A DNA stretch of 64,000 bases from an unicellular cyanobacterium SU3 (GCA_002172675.1 NETF01000165.1:36458-100457); one strand, 5' to 3'. Shown: positions 1-8,145, numbered from the stretch's first letter. Program-made: numbers and translations. Notes: generated from the sequence alone by a model not told the origin.

Positions 1-990
1 GCTCATACACCTAGTTTTGTGGGTTCTCACATCACTGGTTATGACAGCATGATGAAATCTATTCTTTCTACCTTAACTGAAGGTAAGAAGAAAGAAACCA
101 CCAACGGTAAAATCAACTTCATCGCTGGATTTGAAACCTACATCGGTAACGTTCGTGCGTTGAAAAACATCATCTCTGCGTTTGACTTAGATGCTACCCT
201 TTTAAGCGATACCGAAATGTACTTAGATTCTCCCAACTTAGGGGAATTCAAAATGTACCATGAAGGAACTTCCTTAGAAGATGCTGCTGATTCTATCAAC
301 GCTGAAGCTACCGTTACCCTTCAAACCTACACCACTCCTAAAACTCGTGAATACATCGAGAAGAAGTGGGAACAAAAGACCTTCACCTATCGCCCTTGGG
401 GTGTTAAAGGAACTGATGAGTTCTTAATGGGCTTATCTGAGTTAACTGGTAAACCTATTCCTAAAGAGTTTGAAATCGCTCGTGGACGCGCTGTTGATGC
501 AATGACTGATACTCAAGCTTGGGTACATGGTAAGCGTGCTGCAGTTTACGGTGATCCCGATCTCGTAATGGGCTTATTACAGTTCATGTTAGAAATGGGT
601 ATCGAGCCTGTTCACGTCTTGGTTAACAACAGCACCAAGGAATTTGAAGCTGAAGCTAAAGCTTTATTAGAAGCTAGTCCCTACGGACAACAAGCTACCG
701 TTTGGGGTGGTAAAGACTTATGGCATATGCGTTCTTTACTCTTCACAGAGCCTGTTGACTTCTTAGTTGGTAATTCCTACGCTAAGTATTTACAGCGTGA
801 TACCAAGACTCCTTTAATCCGTATTGGTTATCCTATCTTTGATCGTCACCACTTACACCGCTACTCCACCATCGGTTATGAAGGGGCTATCAACCTACTC
901 AACTGGATCGCCAATGGACTAATGGATGAATTAGATCGCAAGACAGATACTCCTTCTGTAACGGATATTTCTTTCGACTTAGTTCGTTAA
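1..990 (+). CDS. nifK: Nitrogenase MoFe protein beta subunit, 3' part
   Basis: The frame is open from base 1 and gives the last 329 residues of NifK; about the first third, including the P-cluster cysteines, lies left of the window. NifK pairs with NifD in the alpha2beta2 MoFe protein, which reduces N2 in the cytoplasm with electrons from NifH. Typical sequence includes the opening VGSHITGYDSM, the YRPWGVKGTDEFLMGLSELTG stretch region near residue 125 of the visible part, and the family C-terminal signature GYPIFDRHHLHRY followed by GYEGA. Codon use looks highly expressed (many GGT, CGT, AAC). nifE and nifN follow on the same strand, as expected of a nif operon. The identification is secure; only the start is missing. 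Confidence 0.98.
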   Translation, partial: AHTPSFVGSHITGYDSMMKSILSTLTEGKKKETTNGKINFIAGFETYIGNVRALKNIISAFDLDATLLSDTEMYLDSPNLGEFKMYHEGTSLEDAADSINAEATVTLQTYTTPKTREYIEKKWEQKTFTYRPWGVKGTDEFLMGLSELTGKPIPKEFEIARGRAVDAMTDTQAWVHGKRAAVYGDPDLVMGLLQFMLEMGIEPVHVLVNNSTKEFEAEAKALLEASPYGQQATVWGGKDLWHMRSLLFTEPVDFLVGNSYAKYLQRDTKTPLIRIGYPIFDRHHLHRYSTIGYEGAINLLNWIANGLMDELDRKTDTPSVTDISFDLVR

Positions 991-1090
991 TCCAAGGAAA
1001 TCTGAATACGAGGGAGACTAGGATGATTCAGGGAGTACCTTACTCCCCCCCTCTCCTCTTCTCTCCCCTCTCTTAGAGAAGGCAAAAGCG

Positions 1091-1131
1091 GTGAGACCCC
1101 GCGCCGTCGCACGGCGCAAGGGAACGCTCAC
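1091..1131. repeat. GC-rich nested palindrome, copy 1
   Basis: GTGAG at 1091-1095 pairs with CTCAC at 1127-1131. Inside, GCGCCGT (1101-1107) pairs with ACGGCGC (1111-1117) over a 3-base loop. The right arm carries AAGGGAACGC. The same plan and core recur at 15145-15187 and, in longer form, at 19400-19517. It lies in the nifK 3' spacer behind a pyrimidine-rich stretch (about 1040-1075). Confidence 0.7.
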
Positions 1132-1259
1132 TAAGACAGGCAAAAGGCAAAAGTTTGGAATTTATATTTTCTTCCTCTGCTTCCCCTGCACCCTCTGCTT
1201 CCTATGCTCTGAAAAAAACTCTCTGCCACTATATTTTAATCAAAGATGAGGATATGGTT

Positions 1260-1562
1260 ATGACGAGTCCTACTCCTTATTCTACGGGCAAAAAATTTCA
1301 ACTCGACCCCCTTTTTCCCCTCAAACGCTGGCTTAATAATCGAGAGATCACTGATCCCTCGATCGCTCATTTAATTTGTCGAGTCATTCCTTGTTCTTGC
1401 CCTTTTGAAAGACAGATAACGGTGTTAGGACACACCATCTTCCGTATTCCTCCTCTATGTAAATTAAATCCTTTTTATCACGAATTTGTGGCTTTACGAT
1501 TGAAAGCATTAAGTTATCTGGCTGATGTTTGTGGTGAAAATGTTGATCATTATATTTGTTAA
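1260..1562 (+). CDS. Mo-dependent nitrogenase C-terminus-like small protein
   Basis: A 100-residue protein whose body, from FPLKRWLNN to the terminal DVCGENVDHYIC, matches my recollection of the Mo-dependent nitrogenase C-terminal family (Mo-nitro_C, PF06967), found as free small proteins in cyanobacteria. Its biochemical role is not known to me; position between nifK and nifE suggests a nitrogenase-associated job. Visible marks are the RVIPCSCPFER motif and a cysteine at the extreme C-terminus. I chose ATG 1260 because GAGG at 1248-1251 sits 8 bases before it; ATG 1254 is in frame but too close, and the open frame continues back to a TTG at 1155 through low-complexity sequence that is unlikely to be translated. 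Confidence 0.75.
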   Translation: MTSPTPYSTGKKFQLDPLFPLKRWLNNREITDPSIAHLICRVIPCSCPFERQITVLGHTIFRIPPLCKLNPFYHEFVALRLKALSYLADVCGENVDHYIC

Positions 1563-1592
1563 ATAATTAATAACTCATCATTATTAATTATT
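1562..1592. repeat. Perfect AT-rich hairpin after the stop codon
   Basis: AATAATTAATAA (1562-1573) and TTATTAATTATT (1581-1592) form a perfect 12-bp inverted repeat around CTCATCA. It begins on the last base of the preceding stop codon and lies 31 bases before nifE. There is no T-run, so it may be an mRNA processing or stability element rather than a terminator. Confidence 0.6.
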
Positions 1593-1623
1593 CGGTCACT
1601 GGTAATTATTAGGGAATTCAGTC

Positions 1624-3042
1624 ATGAAACTCACGAAGAGCAAAATCAACGATTTGCTGACACAACCAGGTTGCGAACATAATCATAATAAGGAAGGTCA
1701 AGGTAAAAACAAGTCTTGTACTCAAACAGCTAACCCAGGCTCTGCTCAAGGAGGTTGTGCGTTTGATGGGGCTTCTATTGCTTTAGTTCCTATCACTGAT
1801 GCTGCTCATTTAGTTCATGGTCCGATTGGCTGTTCTGGTAATAGTTGGAATAGTCGCGGTAGTCTTTCTAGTGGTCCGATGACTTATAAGATGGGTTTCA
1901 CGACCGATCTATCAGAAAATGATATTATTTTTGGTGGAGAAAAAAAGCTTTATAAGGCGATCGCTCAATTAATAAAAAAGTATCATCCGGCTGCAGTTTT
2001 TGTTTATTCAACCTGTGTTACTGCTCTCATTGGTGACGATTTAGATGCCGTTTGTAAGGCAGCAACTGATAAATATAAAACCCCGATTATCCCTGTTCAT
2101 TCTCCTGGTTTTGTGGGCAGTAAAAACTTAGGAAACCGTCTCGGTGGCGAAGCGTTACTCGATCACGTGGTCGGTACACAAGAACCTGAATATACCACTG
2201 CTTATGATATTAATTTAATCGGTGAATATAATGTTGCCGGTGAAATGTGGGGGGTTCTTCCTCTGTTTAAAAAAGCGGGAATCCGTGTTTTAGCAAAGAT
2301 TACAGGGGATGCTCGTTATGATGAAGTTTGTCATGCTCATCGGGCAAAACTAAATGTAATGATCTGTTCAAAAGCCTTAATTAATATGGCTTCTGCTATG
2401 AAGGAACGTTACAATATTCCTTACATTGAAGAGTCTTTTTATGGCATTGCAGACATGAACCGTTGTTTACGGAATATTGCTCAATTTTTTGGCGATCAAG
2501 TATTAATAGAAAGAGTTGAAGAAATAATCGCAGCAGAAACCACCCAGTTAGACATCGCTTTGGCCCCTTATCGGGAACGTCTGAAAGGTAAGCGCATGGT
2601 CCTCTACACTGGTGGGGTGAAAAGTTGGTCTATCGTTTCAGCCGCCCAAGACTTAGGGATGGAAGTGGTAGCTACTAGCACTAAAAAAAGTACAGAAGAG
2701 GACAAGGGACGTATTAAGAAACTTTTGGGCAAAGATGGTATTATGCTCGAAAAAGGCAGCCCAGAGGAGCTTTTGAGGGTCATTCAGAAGACAAATGCTG
2801 ACCTCTTGGTGGCAGGAGGACGGAACCAATATACGGCACTCAAAGCGAAAATACCGTTCTTAGATATTAACCAAGAACGTCACCATCCTTACGCCGGTTA
2901 CATAGGGTTAGTAGAAATGGCCAGGGAGTTAAGCGAAGCGGTTTATAGTCCCATTTGGACCCAGGTTCGTAAACCCTCTCCTTGGGAAATATGGCAACAG
3001 GAACACGAAAGTTTATTGAACTTAGAAGCAGAAGGCGAGTAA
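1624..3042 (+). CDS. nifE: Nitrogenase FeMo-cofactor scaffold subunit NifE
   Basis: NifE with NifN forms the scaffold on which the NifB product is matured into FeMo-co before transfer to apo-NifDK. The 472-residue length is normal. Cysteines C45 (GGCAFDGA), C70 (GPIGC) and C131 (YSTCVTALIGDD) are placed like the [4Fe-4S] ligands C37, C62 and C124 of Azotobacter NifE. Further family marks are EYNVAGEMWG, EESFYGIADMNRCLRNIA and VYTGGVKSW-like residues near the start of the last third. The ATG has only a weak GGGAATT upstream. The C-terminus HESLLNLEAEGE is ordinary. nifN follows after a 97-base repeat-filled spacer. Identification is certain. Confidence 0.98.
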   Translation: MKLTKSKINDLLTQPGCEHNHNKEGQGKNKSCTQTANPGSAQGGCAFDGASIALVPITDAAHLVHGPIGCSGNSWNSRGSLSSGPMTYKMGFTTDLSENDIIFGGEKKLYKAIAQLIKKYHPAAVFVYSTCVTALIGDDLDAVCKAATDKYKTPIIPVHSPGFVGSKNLGNRLGGEALLDHVVGTQEPEYTTAYDINLIGEYNVAGEMWGVLPLFKKAGIRVLAKITGDARYDEVCHAHRAKLNVMICSKALINMASAMKERYNIPYIEESFYGIADMNRCLRNIAQFFGDQVLIERVEEIIAAETTQLDIALAPYRERLKGKRMVLYTGGVKSWSIVSAAQDLGMEVVATSTKKSTEEDKGRIKKLLGKDGIMLEKGSPEELLRVIQKTNADLLVAGGRNQYTALKAKIPFLDINQERHHPYAGYIGLVEMARELSEAVYSPIWTQVRKPSPWEIWQQEHESLLNLEAEGE

Positions 3043-3043
3043 G

Positions 3044-3130
3044 AGAGCAGGGGGAGCAGAGGGAGCAGGGAGAAAAACATTACACCCTACACCCTACACC
3101 CTACACCCCACACCCCACACCCCACACCCC
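3044..3130. repeat. Purine-rich then CCCTACA-type tandem heptamers
   Basis: The nifE-nifN spacer holds GGGAGCAG-type purine repeats (3044-3072) followed by about seven tandem heptamers of TACACCC drifting to CACACCC (3081-3130). This is the style of cyanobacterial STRR sequences. The run ends ten bases before the nifN start, so it also displaces any ribosome-binding site. Confidence 0.8.
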
Positions 3131-3139
3131 AACAAAGCA

Positions 3140-4522
3140 ATGACAACCATACTAAATCCCAATAAGTCCCTATCTGTCAACCCGTTAAAAATGAGTCAAC
3201 CCCTAGGCGCAGCGTTAGCGTTTCTGGGGTTGCGGAAAATGATGCCTCTGTTTCATGGGTCCCAAGGATGTACAGCCTTTGCTAAAGTTGTCCTGGTACG
3301 TCATTTTCGTGAGTCTATTCCCCTGTCTACTACTGCCATGACGGAAGTTAGCACTATTTTAGGGGGAGAAGATAATGTAGAACAGGCGATCTTAACAATC
3401 TTAGAAAAATATAATCCTCAAATTATTGGTCTGTTAACCACTGGGTTAACGGAGACGAGAGGGGATGATATGAAGCGCATTCTCAAGACGTTTCGGGAGA
3501 AACACCCAGAACTAGATAGTTTTCCTGTTGTTTCTGTTTCTACTCCTGATTATAAGGGATCGTTGCAAGATGGTTATACCGCAGCCGTAGAAAGTATCGT
3601 CGCTGCTGACTATGGCAATGTGGCCGATGATGAACCCCCAACAGTGGGAATGAAACCCCAAGTCACGGTATTGTGTGCCTCCCATTTGTCTCCTGGGGAC
3701 GTAGAAGAACTAAAAACCGTCATTGAAGGGTTTGGTATCTCCCCTATTATGGTTCCTGACTTATCTCGTTCTTTGGATGGTCATTTAGAAGATGATTATC
3801 ACACAGTAACAACGGGAGGCACTAGCTTAACTCAATTAAAACAGTTAAACCGTTCTTGTTTAACGTTAGCTATTGGGGAAAGTATGCGTAAAGCTGCGAC
3901 AATTTTGCAAGAACGTTTCGGCACAAAATATAAAGTATTTCCCCGTTTAGCTGGTTTAGATGCAGTTGATTCGTTTTTATGGGAATTGTCCCAAATTTTA
4001 ACGTCTCGTTGCGATCATCATTTCCCCATTGTGCCAAATGTTCCGGCTCATTTACAACGACAACGTCGTCAGTTACAAGATGTTATTCTTGACACTCACT
4101 TCTATTTTGGTGGGAAAAAAGTTTCTTTAGCGTTAGAACCTGATTTGCTTTACCAAACCGCTTGGTTATTAACAGAAATGGGAGCTAATATTCAAGCTGC
4201 TGTCACTACTACTAAGTCCCCACTTTTAGAAGATTTACCCATCGATACTGTCACCATTGGTGACTTAGAAGACTTAGAAGAATTAGCTGTTGGTTCCGAT
4301 TTAATTATTACTAATTCTCACGGTACATCCTTAGCTAAACGTCTCAAAGCCCCATTATATAGAATGGGTTATCCTATCTTTGATCAACTCGGTTTAGGCC
4401 AACGTTGTTTAGTGGGATATCGTGGCACCATGAAATTTTTATTTGATGTTGGCAATATTCTCATGAAAGAAGAAGCCAAACACAGTCCCGTTGCGCTACA
4501 AGAACACGGGTTAACTGTTTAA
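3140..4522 (+). CDS. nifN: Nitrogenase FeMo-cofactor scaffold subunit NifN
   Basis: The 460-residue partner of NifE. C44 (HGSQGCTAFAK) coincides with the single cluster ligand Cys44 of Azotobacter NifN. The family pattern continues with TTAMTEVSTILGGEDN, GLLTTGLTETRGDD and, at the C-terminus, RMGYPIFDQLGLGQRC, which echoes the NifK ending and reflects common ancestry with NifK. No Shine-Dalgarno sequence is visible because the tandem repeat runs up to the start, so translation may depend on coupling or on an unusual leader. nifX follows after 36 bases. No fusion to nifE, unlike in some other cyanobacteria. Confidence 0.97.
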   Translation: MTTILNPNKSLSVNPLKMSQPLGAALAFLGLRKMMPLFHGSQGCTAFAKVVLVRHFRESIPLSTTAMTEVSTILGGEDNVEQAILTILEKYNPQIIGLLTTGLTETRGDDMKRILKTFREKHPELDSFPVVSVSTPDYKGSLQDGYTAAVESIVAADYGNVADDEPPTVGMKPQVTVLCASHLSPGDVEELKTVIEGFGISPIMVPDLSRSLDGHLEDDYHTVTTGGTSLTQLKQLNRSCLTLAIGESMRKAATILQERFGTKYKVFPRLAGLDAVDSFLWELSQILTSRCDHHFPIVPNVPAHLQRQRRQLQDVILDTHFYFGGKKVSLALEPDLLYQTAWLLTEMGANIQAAVTTTKSPLLEDLPIDTVTIGDLEDLEELAVGSDLIITNSHGTSLAKRLKAPLYRMGYPIFDQLGLGQRCLVGYRGTMKFLFDVGNILMKEEAKHSPVALQEHGLTV

Positions 4523-4558
4523 ACTTTTCCCCCATTTCATTCATCTGAGAGGAAAAAC

Positions 4559-4975
4559 ATGAAAGTTGCATTTACTACTAGCGATAACGTCCATGTCAAC
4601 GCTCACTTTGGTTGGGCGAAGAACATCGACTTATATGATGTGTCTCCCGATGGCTTCAATTATGTCAATACCCTAGAGTTTGGTGGCGACTTAAAAGAAG
4701 ACGGAAACGAAGACAAGTTAGTGCCTAAATTAGAGGCATTAGATGGCTGTACTTTACTCTATGTTTCTGCTATTGGTGGCAGTGCAGCAGCCCGTTTAAT
4801 TCGTCAAAATGTTACCCCCATTAAAGCTAGAACTGACCAAGATAAAATTGATGAAATTCTCGGCGAATTAGTCAAAACTTTAAAAGGTAATCCTCCTCCT
4901 TGGTTAAGAAAAGTTCTGCAAAAAGAAGCTGGACTTGAGCCAACTCCTAACTTTTTATCTGAAGAAGATGAATAA
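4559..4975 (+). CDS. nifX: FeMo-cofactor carrier NifX
   Basis: NifX is a small ribonuclease-H-like-fold protein that binds NifB-co and the VK cluster and passes them to NifEN. The 138 residues start MKVAFTTSDNVHVNAHFGWAK, with the conserved histidine-containing N-HFG motif near residue 15, then YDVSPDGF and GCTLLYVSAIGGSAAARL. The C-terminal extension (NPPPWLRKVL) is typical of free NifX rather than NafY or NifB tails. A good GAGAGG lies 9-10 bases before the ATG. The downstream DUF269 and DUF683 genes are its usual neighbours. Confidence 0.95.
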   Translation: MKVAFTTSDNVHVNAHFGWAKNIDLYDVSPDGFNYVNTLEFGGDLKEDGNEDKLVPKLEALDGCTLLYVSAIGGSAAARLIRQNVTPIKARTDQDKIDEILGELVKTLKGNPPPWLRKVLQKEAGLEPTPNFLSEEDE

Positions 4976-5086
4976 GGGGTAATTAGCGAACAGCGAACAT
5001 TAAATTATCGTTGTTAACTGATTGCTAATAACTGTTTTAAAAGAGATAAGTTACCCTATTATTCTCTTTTTAATTATCTAAAAAAA

Positions 5087-5130
5087 TCTATGAACAATTA
5101 ACAACAAAATAGTGTAAAATTGTTCATAGA
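5087..5130. repeat. Perfect 13-bp stem-loop between nifX and the DUF269 gene
   Basis: TCTATGAACAATT (5087-5099) is matched exactly by AATTGTTCATAGA (5118-5130), with an 18-base loop. The stem ends 31 bases before the next start codon. No T-run follows, which argues against a simple terminator; RNA processing, attenuation or a protein-binding dyad are the alternatives. Confidence 0.7.
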
Positions 5131-5161
5131 TAACGGAAATGATCTCATTGTAATTGTTATT

Positions 5162-5635
5162 ATGACAACAACAACAAATTCGGAAACCAATACTCTCTTA
5201 GTTGAAAAAAGTCCTTTTCTACAATCATTAGTTCAACAAATTCGGGCTTACGATCACTACGGAGTGTATCGTACTTGGACAGATGAACTTGTTATTGCAC
5301 CTTATGTTATTCCTAAGAAGAAAAGACGGGAAATTTCTCTAGAAGGAGACATTGATCCGACGACAAAATTAAGAATACTCTGTTATTTTCGGGCGATCGC
5401 CGCTTTAATAGAAAAAGAAACAGGGTTATTATGTCAAGTTGTTGTTGACCTTAACCATGAAGGCTTTGGCTGGGCTTTAGTTTGGGGCGGAAAATTAATG
5501 GTAGTTTCTCGTAGTTTACGGGATGCTCATCGCTTCGGTTTTGACACCTTAGAAAAGTTAAACGATCAAGGAACAAAATTAGCCAACTCTGGCATTGAAT
5601 TAGCTAAGAAGTTTCCTGAAGTTTCGAGACTTTAA
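5162..5635 (+). CDS. NifX-associated DUF269 protein
   Basis: A 157-residue member of the NifX-associated family DUF269 (PF03270), present in nearly all cyanobacterial and many proteobacterial nif clusters next to nifX; its biochemical role is unsettled. Marks are FLQSLVQQIRAYDHYGVYRTW near residue 20, LLCQVVVDLNHEGFGWALVW and VVSRSLRDAHRFGF, then a short helix. ATG 5162 (MTTTTNSE) is chosen over an in-frame TTG at 5120, because the latter lies inside the upstream hairpin arm. The gene sits between nifX and the DUF683 gene, with which it is usually co-conserved. Confidence 0.92.
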   Translation: MTTTTNSETNTLLVEKSPFLQSLVQQIRAYDHYGVYRTWTDELVIAPYVIPKKKRREISLEGDIDPTTKLRILCYFRAIAALIEKETGLLCQVVVDLNHEGFGWALVWGGKLMVVSRSLRDAHRFGFDTLEKLNDQGTKLANSGIELAKKFPEVSRL

Positions 5636-5704
5636 GTTAACGGAATAGGTAACAGTTAGTTCTGAGTTATCCCTAATAGTAAACAAGAAAACCGAGGTAA
5701 AAAG

Positions 5705-5941
5705 ATGACAGTCGCTACCGACAATAATCCCACTCCAGAAGCAGTTGCTGATCTCAAAAAGAAGGTTCGTAAACTCAATTCTAAAGCCGGTCAAATGAAG
5801 ATGGACTTACATGATTTGGCCGAAGGATTACCTACCGACTACGAAAAATTAGTCGAAGAAGCACAAAAAACTTACGAAATATTTCGTGAGTTAGATCAAC
5901 TAAAGAAAAAACTTAACATCTGGGAGGAAACCCTAAAATGA
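5705..5941 (+). CDS. DUF683 nif-associated helical protein
   Basis: A 78-residue, charged, almost wholly helical protein of the DUF683 family (PF05082). Residues 15-40 and 50-75 would form a two-helix hairpin (KKKVRKLNSKAGQMKMDLHD, then KLVEEAQKTYEIFRELDQL). The length equals that which I recall for the structurally studied Cyanothece family member. Family role unknown; constant linkage to nifX, DUF269 and nifW points to cofactor assembly or nitrogenase maturation. GAGGTAAAAAG gives a good ribosome-binding site. Its stop overlaps the nifW start (ATGA at 5938-5941), so the two are translationally coupled. Confidence 0.92.
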   Translation: MTVATDNNPTPEAVADLKKKVRKLNSKAGQMKMDLHDLAEGLPTDYEKLVEEAQKTYEIFRELDQLKKKLNIWEETLK

Positions 5942-6288
5942 CTATTACTGCTGATACCCCAAGAACCCTGTCTGAGTTCACCAATCTCATCGATACAGAA
6001 GACTATTTAACCTTCTTTGGTATTAGTTATGACCCTACTTTTGTTAACGTTAACCGTCTCCATATTCTTAAGCAGTTCTCTTTACTTATCGCGCAAGTCG
6101 ACCAAGCCTTCCCCGATCTCAGTGAAAGTGAAAAATTAGAAAAATACAAATTAGCTTTGTCAGAAGCGTACGAAGTCTTTAAAACCTCTAGTCCTTTAGA
6201 AACCAAACTCTTCAAAGTCTTCAAAGATGTTCCGAGTAATGTGGTTTTATTGGATGATTTAACCAAAGAAGCTGGCGTTATTCAATAG
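5938..6288 (+). CDS. nifW: Nitrogenase stabilizing/protective protein NifW
   Basis: NifW is thought to protect or help mature the MoFe protein under oxygen. The 116-residue product shows the family pattern FTNLIDTEDYLTFFGISYDP (residues 14-33), VNVNRLHILKQFS and the helical YKLALSEAYEVFKTS stretch near residue 80. Its ATG lies inside the DUF683 stop (ATGA), with GGGAGGAAA just upstream. The following spacer holds a long purine/pyrimidine repeat and may separate this gene from hesA in expression. Confidence 0.95.
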   Translation: MTITADTPRTLSEFTNLIDTEDYLTFFGISYDPTFVNVNRLHILKQFSLLIAQVDQAFPDLSESEKLEKYKLALSEAYEVFKTSSPLETKLFKVFKDVPSNVVLLDDLTKEAGVIQ

Positions 6289-6299
6289 AAGAAGCAGGG

Positions 6300-6415
6300 A
6301 GAAGGGAGCAAAGGGAGCAAAGGGAGCAGGGAGAACTGTATAAGTACAATTTTCCCACACTCCCCACCCTTCCCACGCTCCCCACCCTTCCCACACTCCC
6401 CACCTCACCCCAAAA
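6300..6415. repeat. Polypurine then polypyrimidine tandem repeats, nifW-hesA spacer
   Basis: About 30 bases of GGGAGCAAA-type units (6304-6332) are followed, after a short AT core, by C-rich units of about 18 bases starting CTCCCCACCC (6359-6412). The purine half is roughly complementary to the pyrimidine half, so the RNA could fold back. It leaves no ribosome-binding site for hesA. Confidence 0.75.
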
Positions 6416-6420
6416 CGGTC

Positions 6421-7233
6421 ATGAACTTCACCCCGACTGAACTAGAACGTTATTCAAGACAAATACAACTCCCTGGTTTTGGCGAAGAAGGACAAAAACG
6501 CCTCAAGGACTCCACTGCTGTTGTCACAGGAGTCGGGGGCCTTGGTGGGACGGTTGCCCTATACTTAGCCGTTGCTGGTGTCGGTAAAATTATTCTCGTT
6601 CGGGGGGGTGAACTCCGCCTAGATGATCTCAACCGTCAAATATTGATGACTAATAGTTGGGTGGGTCAACCGAGGGTTTATAAAGCCAGAGAAACCCTGC
6701 TCAACATTAACCCTGACATCGAAATAGAAGCGGTCAATGAGTTCGTCACAGCCGAGAATATTGATGCTTTAGTACAACAGGCCGATATTACCTTTGACTG
6801 CGCCTTTGACTTCAAAGAACGGAGCTTGTTAAACAAAGCTTGTGTCCGTTGGGGTGTTCCCATGGTAGAGGCAGCCATGAGTGGCATGGATGCGTACTTA
6901 ACCACTATTATTCCTGGGGAAACCCCTTGCCTATCCTGCATTTTCCCAGAAACCCCTGAATGGGATCGTTGGGGGTTTGGGGTATTAGGGGCAGTTTCTG
7001 GCAGTTTAGCCTGTTTAGCCGCCTTAGAAGGCATCAAACTCTTAACAGGACTCGGAGAACCCCTAACTGGTCAACTGTTGACTATGGAGTTAGGGACTGC
7101 CACTTTTGCCAAACGTCGTCCCTACCACGATCCTAACTGTCCCGTGTGCGGTAACTTGACCAAGCAACGGTTAAGCAGTTATATCAGGGAACAGGGAATA
7201 GGGAACAGGGAACAGGCAAACGTCCTAAGTTGA
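6421..7233 (+). CDS. hesA: HesA, ThiF/MoeB-type adenylyltransferase
   Basis: A 270-residue E1-like enzyme that probably adenylates the C-terminus of a small sulfur carrier; HesA is a regular member of cyanobacterial nif regions. The nucleotide loop GVGGLGGTVA is at residues 37-46, preceded by the family start LERYSRQIQLPGFGEEGQ, and followed by DDLNRQILM. Zinc cysteine pairs are CLSC (about residue 161) and CPVC (about residue 240). The last 16 or so residues (IREQGIGNREQ) are translated from a GGGAACA/GGGAATA tandem repeat, so the natural end is probably near TKQRLSSY and the tail has been added by repeat spread. No ribosome-binding site visible. Confidence 0.94.
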   Translation: MNFTPTELERYSRQIQLPGFGEEGQKRLKDSTAVVTGVGGLGGTVALYLAVAGVGKIILVRGGELRLDDLNRQILMTNSWVGQPRVYKARETLLNINPDIEIEAVNEFVTAENIDALVQQADITFDCAFDFKERSLLNKACVRWGVPMVEAAMSGMDAYLTTIIPGETPCLSCIFPETPEWDRWGFGVLGAVSGSLACLAALEGIKLLTGLGEPLTGQLLTMELGTATFAKRRPYHDPNCPVCGNLTKQRLSSYIREQGIGNREQANVLS

Positions 7234-7310
7234 TATATTTTCCTACACTCCCCACCCTTCCCATACTTCCCATACTTCCCACACTCCCCTCACTCCCCTC
7301 ACTTTAAAAA
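7188..7310. repeat. GGGAACA repeats running into CTTCCCA-type repeats, hesA end to hesB
   Basis: Heptamer-like GGGAACA/GGGAATA units start inside the hesA coding end (7188-7216) and C-rich units of the CTTCCCATA and CTCCCCTCA kinds fill 7240-7303. Same architecture (purine arm, spacer, pyrimidine arm) as the nifE-nifN and nifW-hesA spacers. Confidence 0.75.
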
Positions 7311-7311
7311 A

Positions 7312-7671
7312 ATGACTGTCACTCTTACTGAAAAAGCTGCATTGAAACTCCGTACCGTCTTATACGGGAACTCAACGAATATTACTGGTATTCGTGTTGG
7401 TGTTAAAGATGGTGGCTGTAATGGCTACGAATACGCCTTAAATTTAGTCAAAGAAGCCAACAGCGAAGATGTCCGCTTTGAACAAGATAATGTTCCTATC
7501 TATGTTGACCCTACCAGTGTGTCTTTATTAGATGGGGTGGTCATCGATTTTGTGGATAGTTTAACCCAAAGCGGTTTCACTTTTACTAACCCTAATGCAA
7601 CCGATACTTGTGGCTGCGGTAAGTCTTTCTCTACAGCAAACTGCGGTGGTCAAGCTACACCTTGTAGCTAA
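7312..7671 (+). CDS. hesB: HesB, A-type Fe-S carrier
   Basis: A 119-residue HesB/IscA-type protein, delivering Fe-S clusters or iron for nitrogenase maturation. The three family cysteines are visible: C35 in KDGGCNGYEY and C101/C103 in DTCGCGKSF. The tail ANCGGQATPCS adds two further cysteines beyond the usual end, a feature I would expect to be variable. The gene lies between hesA and fdxH, the standard cyanobacterial order. The start follows an A-rich stretch directly after the pyrimidine repeat, with no clear ribosome-binding site. Confidence 0.96.
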   Translation: MTVTLTEKAALKLRTVLYGNSTNITGIRVGVKDGGCNGYEYALNLVKEANSEDVRFEQDNVPIYVDPTSVSLLDGVVIDFVDSLTQSGFTFTNPNATDTCGCGKSFSTANCGGQATPCS

Positions 7672-7679
7672 ATAAAGTT

Positions 7680-7736
7680 TTGATTTTTAATGGTTATTTC
7701 TTTTGTTTAAAGAAGGAATAAATTGTTAAAAATCAA
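7680..7736. repeat. Nested inverted repeat in fdxH leader
   Basis: TTGATTTTTAA (7680-7690) is perfectly complementary to TTAAAAATCAA (7726-7736). A smaller TTCTTT/AAAGAA pair lies inside (about 7699-7717). The structure starts right after hesB and ends 34 bases before fdxH, suggesting an RNA leader or processing signal. Confidence 0.55.
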
Positions 7737-7770
7737 TGGTAAACGTTCCTATATTTTAAGGAGAACACTC

Positions 7771-8112
7771 ATGACTGCAACTTATCAAGTTCGTCTGATG
7801 AAAACTTACAAGAAAAAGAATAAAGAGACGGGCAAAAAAGAAGAATTCGCCGAAGTGGATGTTACCCTAGAAGTCCCTGAAGACGAATATATCTTCGATA
7901 TTGCTGAAGAAGAAGGCCTTGAACTTCCCTCTTCCTGTCGTTCTGGAGCCTGTTCTAGTTGTGTTGGACGCATCGTTGAAGGAGAAGTTGATCAAGAAGA
8001 TCAAAGCTTTCTCGATGATGAACAAGTGGAAAAAGGATGGGTATTACTCTGTGTTGCTTATCCTCGTTCTAACTGCACTATTAAAACCCACCAAGAAGCT
8101 TATTTGGCATAG
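7771..8112 (+). CDS. fdxH: Nitrogenase-associated [2Fe-2S] ferredoxin, FdxH type
   Basis: A 113-residue plant-type [2Fe-2S] ferredoxin that donates electrons to dinitrogenase reductase. The cluster motif is [13 protein letters not shown] plus a fourth cysteine in WVLLCVAYP. The insertion rich in lysine ([16 protein letters not shown], residues 10-25) lengthens the N-terminal hairpin as in heterocyst-type FdxH proteins. ATG 7771 is supported by AAGGAGA at 7757-7763; an upstream in-frame TTG at 7723 lies in the hairpin and is rejected. A 12-bp stem-loop follows the stop. Location right after hesA-hesB is the usual one. Confidence 0.95.
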   Translation: MTATYQVRLMKTYKKKNKETGKKEEFAEVDVTLEVPEDEYIFDIAEEEGLELPSSCRSGACSSCVGRIVEGEVDQEDQSFLDDEQVEKGWVLLCVAYPRSNCTIKTHQEAYLA

Positions 8113-8145
8113 ATTCTTGATCCATTTTCCTCATCCAACTGCTGG

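Noticed and set aside
1155..1259. Upstream extension of the Mo-nitrogenase C-terminus-like protein to a TTG
   Set aside because: Low-complexity serine/proline/alanine sequence without a ribosome-binding site; ATG 1260 has GAGG at proper distance.
6678..7037. 119-codon minus-strand frame opposite hesA
   Set aside because: Shadow of a strongly conserved coding sequence; no ribosome-binding site or family pattern.
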